64,000 nt of DNA from an uncultured Collinsella sp. (GTDB taxonomy: Bacteria > Actinomycetota > Coriobacteriia > Coriobacteriales > Coriobacteriaceae), in the NCBI GenBank assembly GCA_902470695.1, contig CABRHH010000009.1, forward strand, positions 1 to 64,000, given 5' to 3'. Below are positions 9,534 to 18,658 of the stretch, one piece after another. Positions within the stretch are counted from its first letter, which is position 1. Every line of letters begins with the position of its first letter. The notes under the pieces were generated by a model that was given only the letters and a program-made list of their open reading frames with translations, was not told the DNA's origin and searched no databases. A program made the position numbers and the translations under genes.

Positions 9534-10514
9534 CTACGCGGTGATGATCTTCTCCAGGGGCACGTCGTGCGGCTCGCAGGGAACCTCGGTCACTTCCTGT
9601 TCGGCGTAGGCCACGCCCAGCACGCGGCAGTCCTCGCGGAGCTGGGGAAGGAAGCGGTCGTAGACGCCGCTGCCGTAGCCCAGGCGGCGCCCCTCGGCGT
9701 CGAAGGCGGCCATGGGCACCACGATCAGGTCGATCTCGGCGGGCGAGACCACCGGGAAGCGCATGTCGTCCTTGGGTGGGACGCTGCCCTTGCTGCGCGA
9801 GGGGATGAACCGGCGGCCGGAACCCACGGGCACGCTCGCGGTCATCTGGTGCTCCTCGGTCACGGCCGGGCCCCAGGGCTTGCGCGGGTCGACGATGAAC
9901 GGCACGCCGCCGCTGATGTAGTTGGGGCAGGAAACCGAGCGCATGCACATGCCGCCGGAGGCGCGCTCGTTCGGCATCATGCAGGGGAACACGATGCGGT
10001 GGCCGAAAGCGTAGGCGCCGCGGATGAAGCGGTCGAGGTCGACCTCGAAGCGCAACGCCGCATAGACGGCGATGGTGGGCGGCTGGCCGCCGCGTCCCTT
10101 GAGGCGGCTGGCTTGCAGCTCGGAAAGCAGCTGGTTACAGATGCCGCGCGAGCGGTTGGAGCGCGTGGCGGGACGGAGCTGCTGCCGGCGGGTGAGCGCC
10201 TCGCGGCGGACGTCGGCCTTGAGCGAGGCGATGTCGGGCGGCTCGGGAGCGGCGGTATTGGCGACACGGGCGGCGCGGGCTGCCTGGCCTTCGGCATCGG
10301 GCGCCTGGGCCGTGGCGGCGGCAGTACTGGTCTTTTGGGATGACGGCGTCACGGCCGCACCTGCATCCGGGCCGTCCTCAGCGAACAGATCGGCGTCGCT
10401 TGCCGCGGTGCGTGCGGCTTGAGTGCTGGCTTTGGCCGCGGTGCGCCCTTTGGCAGACGAGGCGCGTTTGGCGGTAGATTTCTTGGCGGTGCCCGGGTTC
10501 GATTGCGTGCTCAT
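9534..10514 (-). CDS. 5-formyltetrahydrofolate cyclo-ligase with Ala/Lys-rich N-terminal extension
   Basis: The C-terminal 200 residues match the cyclo-ligase that converts 5-formyl-THF to 5,10-methenyl-THF using ATP. Evidence is the ALTRRQQLRP start of the domain, the FP.M...GGM region and the signature GYGSGVYDRFL near the C-terminus. The protein has 326 residues against about 190 for the family. The extra 115 residues are Ala/Ser/Lys/Thr-rich (KKSTAKRASSAKGRTAAKA), resembling histone H1-like tails. The chosen ATG follows GGTGAG; one 12 codons upstream is possible. It is the last gene of a reverse-strand group with the glycosylase and the protease. Confidence 0.88.
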   Translation of the reverse strand: MSTQSNPGTAKKSTAKRASSAKGRTAAKASTQAARTAASDADLFAEDGPDAGAAVTPSSQKTSTAAATAQAPDAEGQAARAARVANTAAPEPPDIASLKADVRREALTRRQQLRPATRSNRSRGICNQLLSELQASRLKGRGGQPPTIAVYAALRFEVDLDRFIRGAYAFGHRIVFPCMMPNERASGGMCMRSVSCPNYISGGVPFIVDPRKPWGPAVTEEHQMTASVPVGSGRRFIPSRSKGSVPPKDDMRFPVVSPAEIDLIVVPMAAFDAEGRRLGYGSGVYDRFLPQLREDCRVLGVAYAEQEVTEVPCEPHDVPLEKIITA

Positions 10515-10598
10515 GGTCTCACCGTTTCTCTTTGATGTTCGGCTTTTCATCCTACACCAACGCCCGCTGGCCGGGGAGTCGCAGCGGGCGCCGTCGCC

Positions 10599-11126
10599 TC
10601 ACGCTCCATGTGGCGTGTCGAGGTGCGCGCACAGTGGACAGTACGCGCACACGAGATCATCGAGGCGCATCCGCGCGTTGGCGCTGCTGGTGGACGGCAG
10701 GCTGAGCTGCTCGATGCCGCGCTGTTTCAGCAACTCGCCGAAGAAGCGGCGGCAGAGCGCGGAAGCCTTGCCGCCCGTGGTGCATACGAGCTCGATCGGT
10801 GCAGCGTCGAGGATGCACACGATGTCGTTGGGCCGGGCGTTGTCGATGCTGGCGTCGCTCGCCCCGGCGATGGTGCACGAGGCGAGCACATCCCACAGGG
10901 CGATGCCGTGCGCGAGCAGGAAGGCGCGGCGCTCGTCAGGGTGTACGAGCGCGTGGTCGGGCAGGCAGAACAGGCGTTCCATCACACGCCAGAAGCGGTT
11001 GTGCGGATGCCCGTAGTAGAAGCCGACCTCGCGGGAGACCGGGGAGGGCATGGTGCCCAGGATGAGCACCCGGGAGCGCTCGTTGAAGATCGGCTCCAGC
11101 GTATGGGTGACCAGATGGGTCTCCAT
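10599..11126 (-). CDS. DNA-deoxyinosine glycosylase (uracil-DNA glycosylase superfamily)
   Basis: This 175-residue protein has the UDG-superfamily motif VLILGTMPSPVSREVGFYYG followed by HPHNRFW, as in the family 6 hypoxanthine-DNA glycosylases, which excise deaminated adenine. LPSTSSANAR near the C-terminus corresponds to the second active-site motif. The start has a strong GGAGGAGC. The gene lies 21 bp after the protease gene and 84 bp before the cyclo-ligase gene, so the three may be co-transcribed. Mug-like G/U glycosylase activity is an alternative. Confidence 0.85.
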   Translation of the reverse strand: METHLVTHTLEPIFNERSRVLILGTMPSPVSREVGFYYGHPHNRFWRVMERLFCLPDHALVHPDERRAFLLAHGIALWDVLASCTIAGASDASIDNARPNDIVCILDAAPIELVCTTGGKASALCRRFFGELLKQRGIEQLSLPSTSSANARMRLDDLVCAYCPLCAHLDTPHGA

Positions 11127-11147
11127 GCTCCTCCGTTCGGCTGTGCG

Positions 11148-14100
11148 CTATGCCAGCAAGTCGACGGGCACCAGGTCGGCGTGGCTCGCTTCGACGATCT
11201 CACGCCCGCCAAAGACACACAGCGGCGCCTCGGCGGCAACGCGGCTGATGGTGGCGCCGAGGGCGCGCACCTGTTCGGGCGTGGTGGCCAGCAGCTGCTC
11301 GCGCAGGTGCTGCCGCCAGCCGGCGGGGCGCTTGGCGAAGAACTCGTTGTTCTGGCGCTTGGTGAGCGCATAGGGCTTGAGCGGGGTGTCGAATCCGGCG
11401 GCGCAGCTCACGATGAAGCCCTCGAAGGTTTCCTGATCGGGATCGAAAGAGGCCAGCCAGGCGCCGGCACGGTCAATGCGGGCCAGCGACGGGTCGATTG
11501 CCGGGTCGCGGTAGGTGTAGAACGCTAGCTGACGATCGATGGTGGCGCGGAAGCCGCAGCCGTAGGCGCCGCCCTTCACGCGGATTTCGTTCCACAGGTA
11601 GTCGTAGGACAGCACCTGCGACACCACGCTCCAGGTGCCGTCGGTGGCGATGTCGAGTCGGCGCGGGTCTATGGAGCGCGCAGCGAAGCATACGTCGCTG
11701 GGGATGATGAAGGCTTCGCGCCGCGCCTCGGGCATGGGTACGTAGAGCTCCTTGGCTGCCGCCGTGCGCGGGGTAAGACCCAGGTTGCCGGCGCACTCCC
11801 AGAATCGCCGGTAGTCCGCGTTAGAGCCGGTGAAGCTCACGTAGGTGCCCGTCGAGGTGAAGACGCGCTGCTGCAGTTCGCGCAGGGTGCGGCACAGTTC
11901 GTCTTTGCGCTCGTCGAAGTGATCGATGAGCTCGCGCAAGAAGCGGTAGAAGTCCACGCCCGCCAGCTGCTGGGACACCACGGCGGCCGGGGATGAATAG
12001 GAGTGCGCGCGTCCCAGGGCGGCGGCGTGGCCAGCGTTGAGGAACGACTGCTCCATCCCGATGCGCATCTGCGTGAGGACGTCGCGCATACGCTCGGTGT
12101 CCTCGAAGCGGGTGCTCGCCCACACCTCCTGCGGGATGCTGGCGGCGAAGGGGAGCTTTTCGCTCAGGGCGCCGGTGGCCACGGTGAGCATGGGGCGGGC
12201 CAAGCGCCAGTCGGGCTGTGCGATGACCTCGCACTGGAACGAGAGGAAGCCCAGGTTGGAACCGATGTAGCTGTCGAGCTCCGCAGCGCTGTGCTGGCTG
12301 GTGGCGAGCTGCTGCATGAACACCGACAGCAGGCGGGCGTAGGGCAGCTCGGCATAGGAGAGGTGGGAGAGGTCGAAGTAGTAGAGGGCGTAGGCGAGCC
12401 GGTGGGTGGGGATGTCGTGCTTCAGGCAGGGCAGGGGCGTGGTGGTGTCCACGGTGAGGGCGGGCTCGGGGCGCGCCGGGCCGATGTCGGCCACGTGCAG
12501 GCGCGGCAGCGTGGCCTTGGCTTCGGGCGTGTCCTCGGCCTCCTGCTGGGCGCGCAGCGCCGCTTCGGCATCGACGATCGCCTGCAGGTCGGTCTCGCTG
12601 CAGGACGCCTGGTAGGCGGCGAGCTCGGCGGCTTCTCCGGCATCGCTGGCGGCAGCGTCTGCAGGCTCGGCGGGCGCGCCGGCTTGGGGCGACCCGGCGA
12701 CGCCCCCATCTGCTCCGCTTGCCGCGGCGTTCGCGGTGTCCGGCTCGGGCACGAGCTCCACGAGCGCGTAATGCTCGCTTTCCAGGACGACCTCGCGCAG
12801 CAGGTCCTCGAAATAGGTGCCCGCGAGCTCCTGGCGCAGCTCGGCGTAGACCGGGCCGTACTGCAGGGCGAGCGTCGCGGCGTCGTCGCTATACAGCCAG
12901 GTGCCGAGTGCGTCACAGGCTATCGCCACGCCGTCGGCCACGCCGTAGTCGCGCTGGCGCAGGTCGTACTCCGCGCTGGAGAGCACGGCCTCCAGGCGGT
13001 CGCGGGGGATGCCGGTTGCTACCAGGTCGCGGCAGATGCCCTCGATGATGCGGCGCACGCGTTCGGCCGCCTCGGGCTGGGCGTTTTGCACCATGATGAG
13101 CTCGTAGGGCTGCAGGCACGATCCGGAGGTGCTGTAGTTTGACACGTTGCCGCCCACGCCAGCCTCCATCAGCGCTTTCTTGACGGGAGCCTCATTGGAG
13201 CCCAGCAGGGCGTCGAACAGGATGTCGGCGGCGATCACGCGCTTGCGGTCGAGCGCCCCGCCTAGCACGTATGCCATGCCCACCAGGGCGTTCTCGGGCG
13301 TGGTGCGCATGGATACGCGCCGGTAGTCGCAGGCGACGGGCTGCTGCGGCACCAAGGGATTGGCCGGGCCCGCCCCCGCGCGCGAGGCGGCGTTCTCGCG
13401 GGAGAGGAACTCGGCGTCCAAAAACGTCAGGAACCGCTCGATATCCAGGTTGCCGTACAGGGTGATATAGCTGTTAGCCAGGTTGTAGTGGCGCGCGTGC
13501 GTGTCGAGGAACTGCTCGTAGGTGAGGTGCGGGATGGCGCGGGGGTTGCCGCCCGACTCGAAGGCGTAGGCGGTGTCGGGGAACAGCGCGCGCATGATGG
13601 CGTTGTCCAGAACGTCGGTTGGATCGGACAGGGCGCCTTTCATCTCGTTGAACACCACGCCGTTGTAGCGCAGCGTACCGTCGGCGAGCGCGCCGCCCTC
13701 GGGCACGTCGAGCTCGTAGTGCCAGCCCTCCTGCTCGAAGATGGAGCGCTTGGTGTAGATGGCGGGGTTGAGGACGGCGTCCATGTAGACGCTCGCGAGG
13801 TTCATGAGGTCCTGCTCGTTGGTGGATGCCACCGGGTAGACGGTTTTATCCGGATAGGTCATGGCGTTCAGGAACGTCTGCATGGAGCTCTTGATGAGGT
13901 CCACGAACGGCTCCTTGACCGGGTAGCGCTCCGAGCCGCAGAGCACCGAGTGCTCCAGGATGTGGAAGACGCCCGTGTCGTCGGCGGGAGGGGTTTTAAA
14001 GCCGATGGCGAACGCCTTGTTCTCGTCCTCGCATGCCAGGTACAGCAGGCGGGCGCCTGAGGACGTGTGGGACAGCACGAAGGCGTCGGCGTCCAGTTCG

Positions 14101-14204
14101 TCGATGCGCCGTCGCTCGCGGACGGTGAAGCCGGCGAGCGCGCTGCCGGTCTGCAGCATCTGGAGGGCGCGCGTGCGCACCGAGGTGGGGGATTGATCAG
14201 ACAT
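11148..14204 (-). CDS. M16C insulinase-family metallopeptidase (presequence-protease type)
   Basis: This 1018-residue zinc peptidase has the inverted motif H81-ILE-H85 (HILEHSVLCGS). It is followed by the PreP/Cym1-type stretch YPVKEPFVDL and the downstream FLNAMTYPDKTVYP. Proteins of this type form a clam-shell chamber that degrades unstructured peptides. There is no signal peptide, so it should be cytoplasmic. An Ala/Gly/Asp-rich linker near the middle (about residue 500) joins the halves. The ATG follows AAGGAGC; an in-frame ATG 69 bases upstream lacks a good site. Confidence 0.92.
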   Translation of the reverse strand: MSDQSPTSVRTRALQMLQTGSALAGFTVRERRRIDELDADAFVLSHTSSGARLLYLACEDENKAFAIGFKTPPADDTGVFHILEHSVLCGSERYPVKEPFVDLIKSSMQTFLNAMTYPDKTVYPVASTNEQDLMNLASVYMDAVLNPAIYTKRSIFEQEGWHYELDVPEGGALADGTLRYNGVVFNEMKGALSDPTDVLDNAIMRALFPDTAYAFESGGNPRAIPHLTYEQFLDTHARHYNLANSYITLYGNLDIERFLTFLDAEFLSRENAASRAGAGPANPLVPQQPVACDYRRVSMRTTPENALVGMAYVLGGALDRKRVIAADILFDALLGSNEAPVKKALMEAGVGGNVSNYSTSGSCLQPYELIMVQNAQPEAAERVRRIIEGICRDLVATGIPRDRLEAVLSSAEYDLRQRDYGVADGVAIACDALGTWLYSDDAATLALQYGPVYAELRQELAGTYFEDLLREVVLESEHYALVELVPEPDTANAAASGADGGVAGSPQAGAPAEPADAAASDAGEAAELAAYQASCSETDLQAIVDAEAALRAQQEAEDTPEAKATLPRLHVADIGPARPEPALTVDTTTPLPCLKHDIPTHRLAYALYYFDLSHLSYAELPYARLLSVFMQQLATSQHSAAELDSYIGSNLGFLSFQCEVIAQPDWRLARPMLTVATGALSEKLPFAASIPQEVWASTRFEDTERMRDVLTQMRIGMEQSFLNAGHAAALGRAHSYSSPAAVVSQQLAGVDFYRFLRELIDHFDERKDELCRTLRELQQRVFTSTGTYVSFTGSNADYRRFWECAGNLGLTPRTAAAKELYVPMPEARREAFIIPSDVCFAARSIDPRRLDIATDGTWSVVSQVLSYDYLWNEIRVKGGAYGCGFRATIDRQLAFYTYRDPAIDPSLARIDRAGAWLASFDPDQETFEGFIVSCAAGFDTPLKPYALTKRQNNEFFAKRPAGWRQHLREQLLATTPEQVRALGATISRVAAEAPLCVFGGREIVEASHADLVPVDLLA

Positions 14205-14344
14205 AGATGCTCCTTGTGCGGTCTGTCTGCGGATGCGTGTCGTGGTGAAAAGTATACCCACCCGCGGGGACAAGATTTATATGTCTGCACGGGGGTCTAG
14301 GATGGGTACAGAACAGATATCTTGGCGGGAAGGATGGGAGCACG

Positions 14345-15634
14345 ATGGCGAATGCGATGCCGGTGACACGGGTGCAGTGTTGGAGCTGCGGCGAGCAGGT
14401 GCCCCTCAAGTTCGGGGGTAGCGCCTGCCCTTCGTGCGGCACGTCGCTCGCCACGCCGGCGTTCGACGACCATGCCCGCACGGTGGCGCAGGCGCGCGCC
14501 GATGAGGAGCGGCGCCTGCAGGAGCTGGCATGCGAGCGCCGGCAGGCCGAGGCGCGCAATGCGCGCTGGGGTGTCCTGCGGCACCTGCCGTTTGTGCCCT
14601 CGCGGCGGCGCCTGGTTGCGCTGGATGCGCAGATCGCCGCTGCGCACGAGGCGATCGCTGCGCGCGCGGAGGAGCTGGGCGAGCTCGCGCGGGCCCGCTA
14701 CTACGCCTCGGGCTGGTTTCGGGCAACGGGGATGGCGCTTCATCCCGATGCGGCGGACGAGCAGGCGCTTGCCGCCAACCCCTTCAGGGCCGTGCGGTAT
14801 GACAGCGCCGGTGCCTTTTTGGTCGACGCTCGGCTCAAAACGATGGAGCAGCGCGGCGTGTACGGCGAGTACCTCGTATTCGACATGCTCGATGCCGCCA
14901 TCGCGCGCGGCGAGCTCGGGGAGGCGCAGCTGCTGCGCGGCCTGTACGTGCCCGACCGCTCCATGGCCGCGCGCGATCCGTACGGCACGAGCTTCACCGA
15001 GGAGATCGACATCCTGCTGGCCACCCAGCGCCGCCTGTACGTCATCGAGGTCAAAAGCCTACGTCGGCGCATCGAGGTGCGCGCCAGCCGGTTCGGCGAC
15101 CGCCTGGAGGTGCACGCGATCCCGTACCGTCGCGGCGGCAAGCTGGCCCGCGAGGACGAGCATGTAGACAAGGGGCCGTCGCAGAACCACCGGCACGTGT
15201 GCGCCCTCGCCCATGAGCTGGCGGGCGAGGTGCCGCGCTCGGCGCTGGTGAACCTGACGGTGTACGTGGACAACCGGGGTTTTGCCATGGAGGCCGAGCA
15301 GGGTGCGGGCGGCGATTACGTGGCAACAACCTCGGCGGGCCCGCAGCAGGTGCTGCGTGTGATCGCGGGCATCGAGGCGTCCTGCGGCCCGCGATGGTAC
15401 GTCGACGAGCTCGATGAGCTGGTGCATCTGCTGGATATGCGCTATGCGGACGTGGACGGCTCGAAGGCTGAGGCGCATCGCCGATCGATGGAGATCCGGT
15501 CCCGGCGGCCGTATACCGGCGCCCACGTGGGAGGACGCTTGGAGAAGGACCGGCATCGCGGGCGTCGGGGTGCCGACGGGCCGGCTCGGCCGCGCGACGC
15601 GGAGCTCGAGCGCATGCTGCGGGAGTACCGCTAG
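14345..15634 (+). CDS. NERD-domain protein with N-terminal zinc ribbon
   Basis: This 429-residue protein starts with a zinc ribbon (CWSCG, CPSCG; cysteines 12, 15, 28, 31). A helical, probably coiled-coil section follows (about 50-115). A NERD domain from about 170 has GVYGEYLVFDML and the nuclease-like EIDILLATQRRLYVIEVKSL, whose E-D-I and E-V-K residues fit the PD-(D/E)XK fold. NERD domains are often fused to helicases, and here a UvrD/PcrA helicase gene follows in the same direction after 165 bp. A nuclease role in DNA processing is inference. Divergent from the protease gene, with the shared promoter region at 14205-14344. Confidence 0.8.
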   Translation: MANAMPVTRVQCWSCGEQVPLKFGGSACPSCGTSLATPAFDDHARTVAQARADEERRLQELACERRQAEARNARWGVLRHLPFVPSRRRLVALDAQIAAAHEAIAARAEELGELARARYYASGWFRATGMALHPDAADEQALAANPFRAVRYDSAGAFLVDARLKTMEQRGVYGEYLVFDMLDAAIARGELGEAQLLRGLYVPDRSMAARDPYGTSFTEEIDILLATQRRLYVIEVKSLRRRIEVRASRFGDRLEVHAIPYRRGGKLAREDEHVDKGPSQNHRHVCALAHELAGEVPRSALVNLTVYVDNRGFAMEAEQGAGGDYVATTSAGPQQVLRVIAGIEASCGPRWYVDELDELVHLLDMRYADVDGSKAEAHRRSMEIRSRRPYTGAHVGGRLEKDRHRGRRGADGPARPRDAELERMLREYR

Positions 15635-15799
15635 GAGCGCAAACGCAGGTGGCGCGTGCCAGCCTAGCGCGCTGCCGCGGCGGTCTCCACGCCGTGTCCA
15701 CGGATGCCTGCCGTGTTGTCCGGGCGGGCCGGTATACTGATGGAGCTCAAAAGACGGCGCGCCGCGGCGCGTCCCAGTCACGCCAGGAGAGATTCGCCT

Positions 15800-18496
15800 A
15801 TGCCCAGAAAGCCCTATCCGTGGGAGAAGTCCACCGCCGCCGCTCCGGCACCCGAGCCGGAGCTGGTGCCGCTCGATTCCTACGCCGTCGCTGGCTCCGC
15901 TGCGTCCGTTGTGCCGGCCGACTACGTGCCGGCCGATTACGAACCCGTCGCCGCGCCGGCGGCCCCTGCCGCACCGGCTGTCCCGGCGGTCGATATCGAT
16001 TCGCTCAACCCCGCCCAGCGCGAGGCCGTTCTTACCACCGAGGGGCCCCTGCTCGTGCTGGCCGGCGCCGGGTCGGGCAAAACGCGCGTGCTCACGTTCC
16101 GCATCGCGCACATGATCGCCGATCTGGGCGTGCGTCCGTGGCAGGTCCTCGCCATCACCTTCACCAACAAGGCGGCCGCAGAGATGCGCGAGCGCTTGGG
16201 CGCGCTGCTGCCCGGTGGCGGCACCCGCGGCATGTGGGTGTGCACGTTCCACGCCATGTGCGTGCGCATCCTGCGCGAGGACGCCGACCTGCTGGGCTAC
16301 ACGGGCCAGTTCACCATCTACGACGACGATGACTCCCGCCGCATGGTGCGCGAGATCATGCAGAACCTGGGCATCGAGCAGAAGCAATACCCCATCAACA
16401 TGATCCGCTCCAAGATCTCCACGGCCAAAAACGCCATGGTGGGGCCTGAGGAGTTCATCGAGAAGGCGACCTCGCCGCAGGAGCAGAAGGCTGGCCAGGT
16501 GTACCTGGAGCTGGAGCGCCGCCTGCGCGCCGCCAACGCCATGGACTTCGACGACCTGCTCGTGCGCACGCTCGACCTGCTGCGCGCCCGTCCCGAGGTG
16601 CTGGAGAAGTACCAGGAGCGCTTCCGTTACATCAGCGTGGACGAGTACCAGGACACCAACCACGTGCAGTACGAGATCGCCAACCTGCTGGCGGCCAAGT
16701 ACCAGAACCTCATGGTCGTGGGCGACGACGACCAGTCCATCTACTCCTGGCGCGGCGCGGATATCTCCAACATCCTCGATTTCGAGAAGGATTTCAAGGC
16801 CGCCAAGGTGGTCAAGCTCGAGCAGAACTACCGCTCCACGGGCCATATCCTGGCGGCGGCCAACGCCGTGGTGCGCAACAACTCGCAGCGCAAGGACAAG
16901 CGCCTGTATACGGCCCTGGGCGATGGCGAGAAGATCCAGTCCTACCAGGCGAGCGATGAGCGCGACGAGGGGCGCTGGATCGCCTCCGAGATCGACAAGC
17001 TGCGCGCGGCGGGCACCAGCTACGACGATATCGCGGTGTTCTACCGCACCAACGCGCAGTCGCGTATCCTGGAAGATATGTTCTTGCGCGCCGGCGTGCC
17101 CTATAGAATCGTCGGCGGCACGCGCTTCTTCGACCGTGCGGAGATCCGCGATGTGATGGCCTATCTCAAGATGATCGTGAACCCGGCGGACGAGATGAGC
17201 GTCAAGCGCATCATCAACACGCCGCGGCGCGGTATCGGTTCCACATCCATCGCCAAAATCGAGGAGCTGGCGCGCGAGAACGCCTGCTCGTTCTTCCAGG
17301 CATGCGAGCTGGCCTGCGCGGAGACCGGCCTGTTCTCGGCGAAGGTGCGCACGGCGCTGGCATCGTTCGTGAACCTGGTGCGCGAGGGGCGCCGCATGGA
17401 CGGCGAGCTCAAGGACGTGGTGGACGCCATCGTGGACAAAAGCGGGCTGGTGCAGTCCTTCCGCGCCGAGGGCACCATGGAGGCGGAGAGCCGCGCCGAG
17501 AACATCCAGGAGTTCATGGGCGTGGCGGCCGAGTTCGAGGAAACGCATGAGGATATCGAGGGCACGCTCGAGAGCCTGGAGGAGCTGCGCGCCGCCGGCG
17601 TGGGCGATGTGCCTGAGGCGACAGCTCCGGTGACGGCGGCAGCCCCTGCGGGGATGCCTGTCCCGGCCGCCGCGATGGCTGCTGCCGAGATCGAGCGCAC
17701 CTATGGACCCCTGGCCTGCCAGGCGCTGCCGGCGCTGCTGGAGTGGCTCGCCCTGCGCAGCGACCTCGATGCCTTGGCGGGCGATACGCATGCGATCACC
17801 ATGATGACGGTCCATTCGTCCAAGGGCCTGGAGTTTCCGGCGGTGTTCGTGGCCGGTATGGAGGAGGGGATTTTCCCCCATGTGAGCGGGTGGTCCGACG
17901 ACGACCCGGCCAAGCTCGAGGAGGAGCGCCGTCTGGCGTATGTGGCCATCACCCGCGCGCGCAAGCGGCTGTTTCTCACCTATGCCGCCACGCGGCGCAC
18001 CTACGGCTCCACGCAGGCAAACCCGCGCTCGCGCTTCATGAACGAGATTCCCGCAGAGGACATCGAGTTCTCGGGCATCGGGTCGTCGGGGTTCGAGGGC
18101 ACCGGCTGGGAGAAGCGCGGCGACCGCCGCGGGACGTTCGGTTCGGGCCAGGGTTCGGACATGTACGGGGGCCGCGTGTTCGGATCCTACACGCGCTCGA
18201 CGCCCGGCACGCAGCGGCACACCGGCATCAGCCCCGATGCGGGTCGCAAACCCTCGACCTTCGGCTCGGGTGCTCCGCGGCCGCGGAAGACGGCCGTGTC
18301 GGCCACCGTGGAGCGGCGGGTGGACGCGCAGGCCGCTGCGGCGACGTTTGCCGCCGGTGACCGGGTGAGCCACAAGACGTTCGGCACGGGCACCGTGGTG
18401 GAGGCCGCCGGCGACATGATCGAGGTGCAGTTCGACAAGAGCGGCCAGGTCAAGAAGCTCATGAAGGGGTTCGCGCCCATCGTGAAGATCGGGTAG
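15800..18496 (+). CDS. pcrA: ATP-dependent DNA helicase PcrA/UvrD
   Basis: This 898-residue SF1A helicase acts in excision repair and in clearing stalled replication or transcription complexes. It has LNPAQREAV (Q motif), Walker A AGAGSGKT near 88, ITFTNKAAAEMRERL, the VDEYQDTN motif II, DDDQSIYSWRGAD and HSSKGLEFPAVFVAGMEEG. The C-terminal GDRVSHKTFGTGTVVEA tail is typical of PcrA. About 60 Pro/Ala-rich residues precede the Q motif, and a 25-residue Ala/Pro-rich insert interrupts the 2B region near 620. A TATACT at 15733-15738 is a likely -10 element. The start follows AGGAG. Confidence 0.94.
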   Translation: MPRKPYPWEKSTAAAPAPEPELVPLDSYAVAGSAASVVPADYVPADYEPVAAPAAPAAPAVPAVDIDSLNPAQREAVLTTEGPLLVLAGAGSGKTRVLTFRIAHMIADLGVRPWQVLAITFTNKAAAEMRERLGALLPGGGTRGMWVCTFHAMCVRILREDADLLGYTGQFTIYDDDDSRRMVREIMQNLGIEQKQYPINMIRSKISTAKNAMVGPEEFIEKATSPQEQKAGQVYLELERRLRAANAMDFDDLLVRTLDLLRARPEVLEKYQERFRYISVDEYQDTNHVQYEIANLLAAKYQNLMVVGDDDQSIYSWRGADISNILDFEKDFKAAKVVKLEQNYRSTGHILAAANAVVRNNSQRKDKRLYTALGDGEKIQSYQASDERDEGRWIASEIDKLRAAGTSYDDIAVFYRTNAQSRILEDMFLRAGVPYRIVGGTRFFDRAEIRDVMAYLKMIVNPADEMSVKRIINTPRRGIGSTSIAKIEELARENACSFFQACELACAETGLFSAKVRTALASFVNLVREGRRMDGELKDVVDAIVDKSGLVQSFRAEGTMEAESRAENIQEFMGVAAEFEETHEDIEGTLESLEELRAAGVGDVPEATAPVTAAAPAGMPVPAAAMAAAEIERTYGPLACQALPALLEWLALRSDLDALAGDTHAITMMTVHSSKGLEFPAVFVAGMEEGIFPHVSGWSDDDPAKLEEERRLAYVAITRARKRLFLTYAATRRTYGSTQANPRSRFMNEIPAEDIEFSGIGSSGFEGTGWEKRGDRRGTFGSGQGSDMYGGRVFGSYTRSTPGTQRHTGISPDAGRKPSTFGSGAPRPRKTAVSATVERRVDAQAAAATFAAGDRVSHKTFGTGTVVEAAGDMIEVQFDKSGQVKKLMKGFAPIVKIG

Positions 18497-18597
18497 GGCT
18501 AGCTGGCTGCGAGCCGGCTGGTCGCCTGCCTGCCCGCTCGCTGGTGGACGCGTCTGGTGCGCGTCCGCCGAGCTGGTTCATGCCATCGATGCATGAA

Positions 18598-18631
18598 AAA
18601 CGGGACGCACCGCAAGTGGTGCGTCCCGTTT
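18598..18631. terminator. Bidirectional terminator between pcrA and pyk
   Basis: A perfect 14-bp stem AAACGGGACGCACC / GGTGCGTCCCGTTT with a 6-nt loop sits between the convergent genes. The A and T runs at both ends let it serve both strands. Confidence 0.85.
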
Positions 18632-18658
18632 GCCTTAAGCGCTTGTGTGCGCAGCCGT

